From Actinomycetes bacterium (GTDB lineage Bacteria > Actinomycetota > Acidimicrobiia > Acidimicrobiales > RAAP-2), in contig JAJZVL010000006.1 of NCBI GenBank assembly GCA_021845725.1, forward strand, positions 1 to 64,000: a stretch of 64,000 bases of DNA, written 5' to 3'. Shown piece after piece: positions 63,515 to 64,000 of this stretch (positions are counted from its first letter, which is position 1; each line of letters starts with the position of its first letter). Both the position numbers and the translations under genes were made by a program. The notes under the pieces were generated by a model that saw only the letters and a list, made by a program, of their open reading frames with translations, ran no database searches and was not told the origin of the DNA.

Positions 63515-64000
63515 CGGTGGTTGGTCCGCCGGCGCACGCGGTCGACGAGCAACGCGGAGGTCTTCACGAGCCCGTGCCGCTGGACAGCGCCGACCCCGCG
63601 TCGCGCCAGCGTGCCGAGTCGCATGCGGGTGCCGGGGTCGGGCGCAGGTGGACGGCCAGGCTCGGGCTCGCCGTAGGGGTCGAGCGCGATCGGCTCGAAC
63701 GGCTCGTCGAGCAGCACCGGTTGCCACGTGCGCGCGTGAGGCCCTCGCAGCTCGGCCGAACCGAGGATCTCGAGGTAGCGCCTCCCCTGGGTCCAAGGGC
63801 CGAAGCCGAGGAGCGCATCGCGTCTGGCCCGCTGGCCGAGCCGTCGCCGGAGCGCGTCATCGCCCGACAGCGTCGTCAACGCTTGGGCCCACTCTTCGGG
63901 CACGTCGGCGAGCATGCCATTCACACCGTGCTCGATGACCTCTTGGAATGGGCGCGTCGGGCTCGCGATCGTGGGCGTCGCCGAGAGCCCGGCCTCGAGC
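63511..64000 (-). CDS. Glycosyltransferase, C-terminal part (runs off the right edge)
   Basis: The frame is open from the window edge. It opens LEAGLSATPTIASPTRPFQE and continues VIEHGVNGMLADVPEEWAQA, the nucleotide-sugar-binding end of a GT4/GT1-like glycosyltransferase. A final helix and a Pro/Arg-rich tail follow. Its stop overlaps the GT2 start (ATGA), so it is the upstream gene of a polysaccharide operon. The first half lies outside the window. Confidence 0.8.
   Translation of the reverse strand, partial: LEAGLSATPTIASPTRPFQEVIEHGVNGMLADVPEEWAQALTTLSGDDALRRRLGQRARRDALLGFGPWTQGRRYLEILGSAELRGPHARTWQPVLLDEPFEPIALDPYGEPEPGRPPAPDPGTRMRLGTLARRGVGAVQRHGLVKTSALLVDRVRRRTNHR

Overview
The window is a chromosomal segment of a high-GC Gram-positive bacterium, most likely an actinobacterium and perhaps of the class Acidimicrobiia. 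The evidence is very high GC, frequent GTG starts, many ATGA/GTGA gene overlaps, genes for the actinobacterial mini-ribosomal proteins bL37 and bS22, the order eno-ftsB-DUF501, and an MprA-type two-component pair. The class assignment is inference; there is no rRNA to test it.

The left end (1-960) is damaged DNA. The start of an IS607-type transposase runs off the window and abuts the first 24 codons of a broken NAD(P)-binding epimerase/reductase gene; about 700 bases without a convincing gene follow. A secreted sedolisin-type acid peptidase comes next and ends inside a six-copy 14-bp tandem repeat.

The most interesting region is 2528-4513. A minus-strand gene encodes a beta-propeller joined to a thioredoxin-like domain, and the first cysteine of the expected WCGPC redox motif is an in-frame TGA (W-TGA-G-P-C). 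The frame continues through the rest of the thioredoxin fold. About 240 bases upstream, divergently, lies a tRNA with anticodon TCA, a long variable arm and an extended acceptor arm: the selenocysteine tRNA (selC). Together they point to a selenoprotein beside its own decoding tRNA. A 52-residue zinc ribbon and an AhpD-like CxxC protein follow selC.

From 5.5 to 20 kb lie a FAH-family hydrolase, a NifU-type scaffold, a soluble MgtE_N/CBS protein with an NRAMP-like transporter behind a hairpin-rich leader, a glycosyltransferase/methyltransferase/alpha-alpha-toroid cluster, a GDT1-type cation transporter, aminopeptidase N, an adenosine-kinase-like PfkB kinase and YchF. From 19.9 to 25.5 kb two Rrf2 regulators flank an iron-sulfur electron-transfer operon (a NapH-like membrane ferredoxin and a GltD-like flavoprotein with a flavodoxin-like tail). 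From 25.6 to 36 kb there are a LuxR-type two-component pair, adenosine deaminase, and a glycosyltransferase/MerR/debranching-enzyme group.

From 36 to 41.5 kb runs a housekeeping operon (DUF192, rsmI, metG, tatD, rsmA, ispE), then an MprA/MprB-like two-component pair, tRNA-Gln, two cell-envelope genes, a second housekeeping run (glmU, prs, esterase, rplY, pth, mfd, mazG, DUF2142, eno, ftsB, DUF501), and finally surface-polysaccharide glycosyltransferases that run off the right edge.

Many transcription units show a TANNNT box 6-8 bases before the start codon, as expected of leaderless mRNAs. Genes were read by eye from frame, motif, overlap and ribosome-binding-site evidence; no database search was possible.
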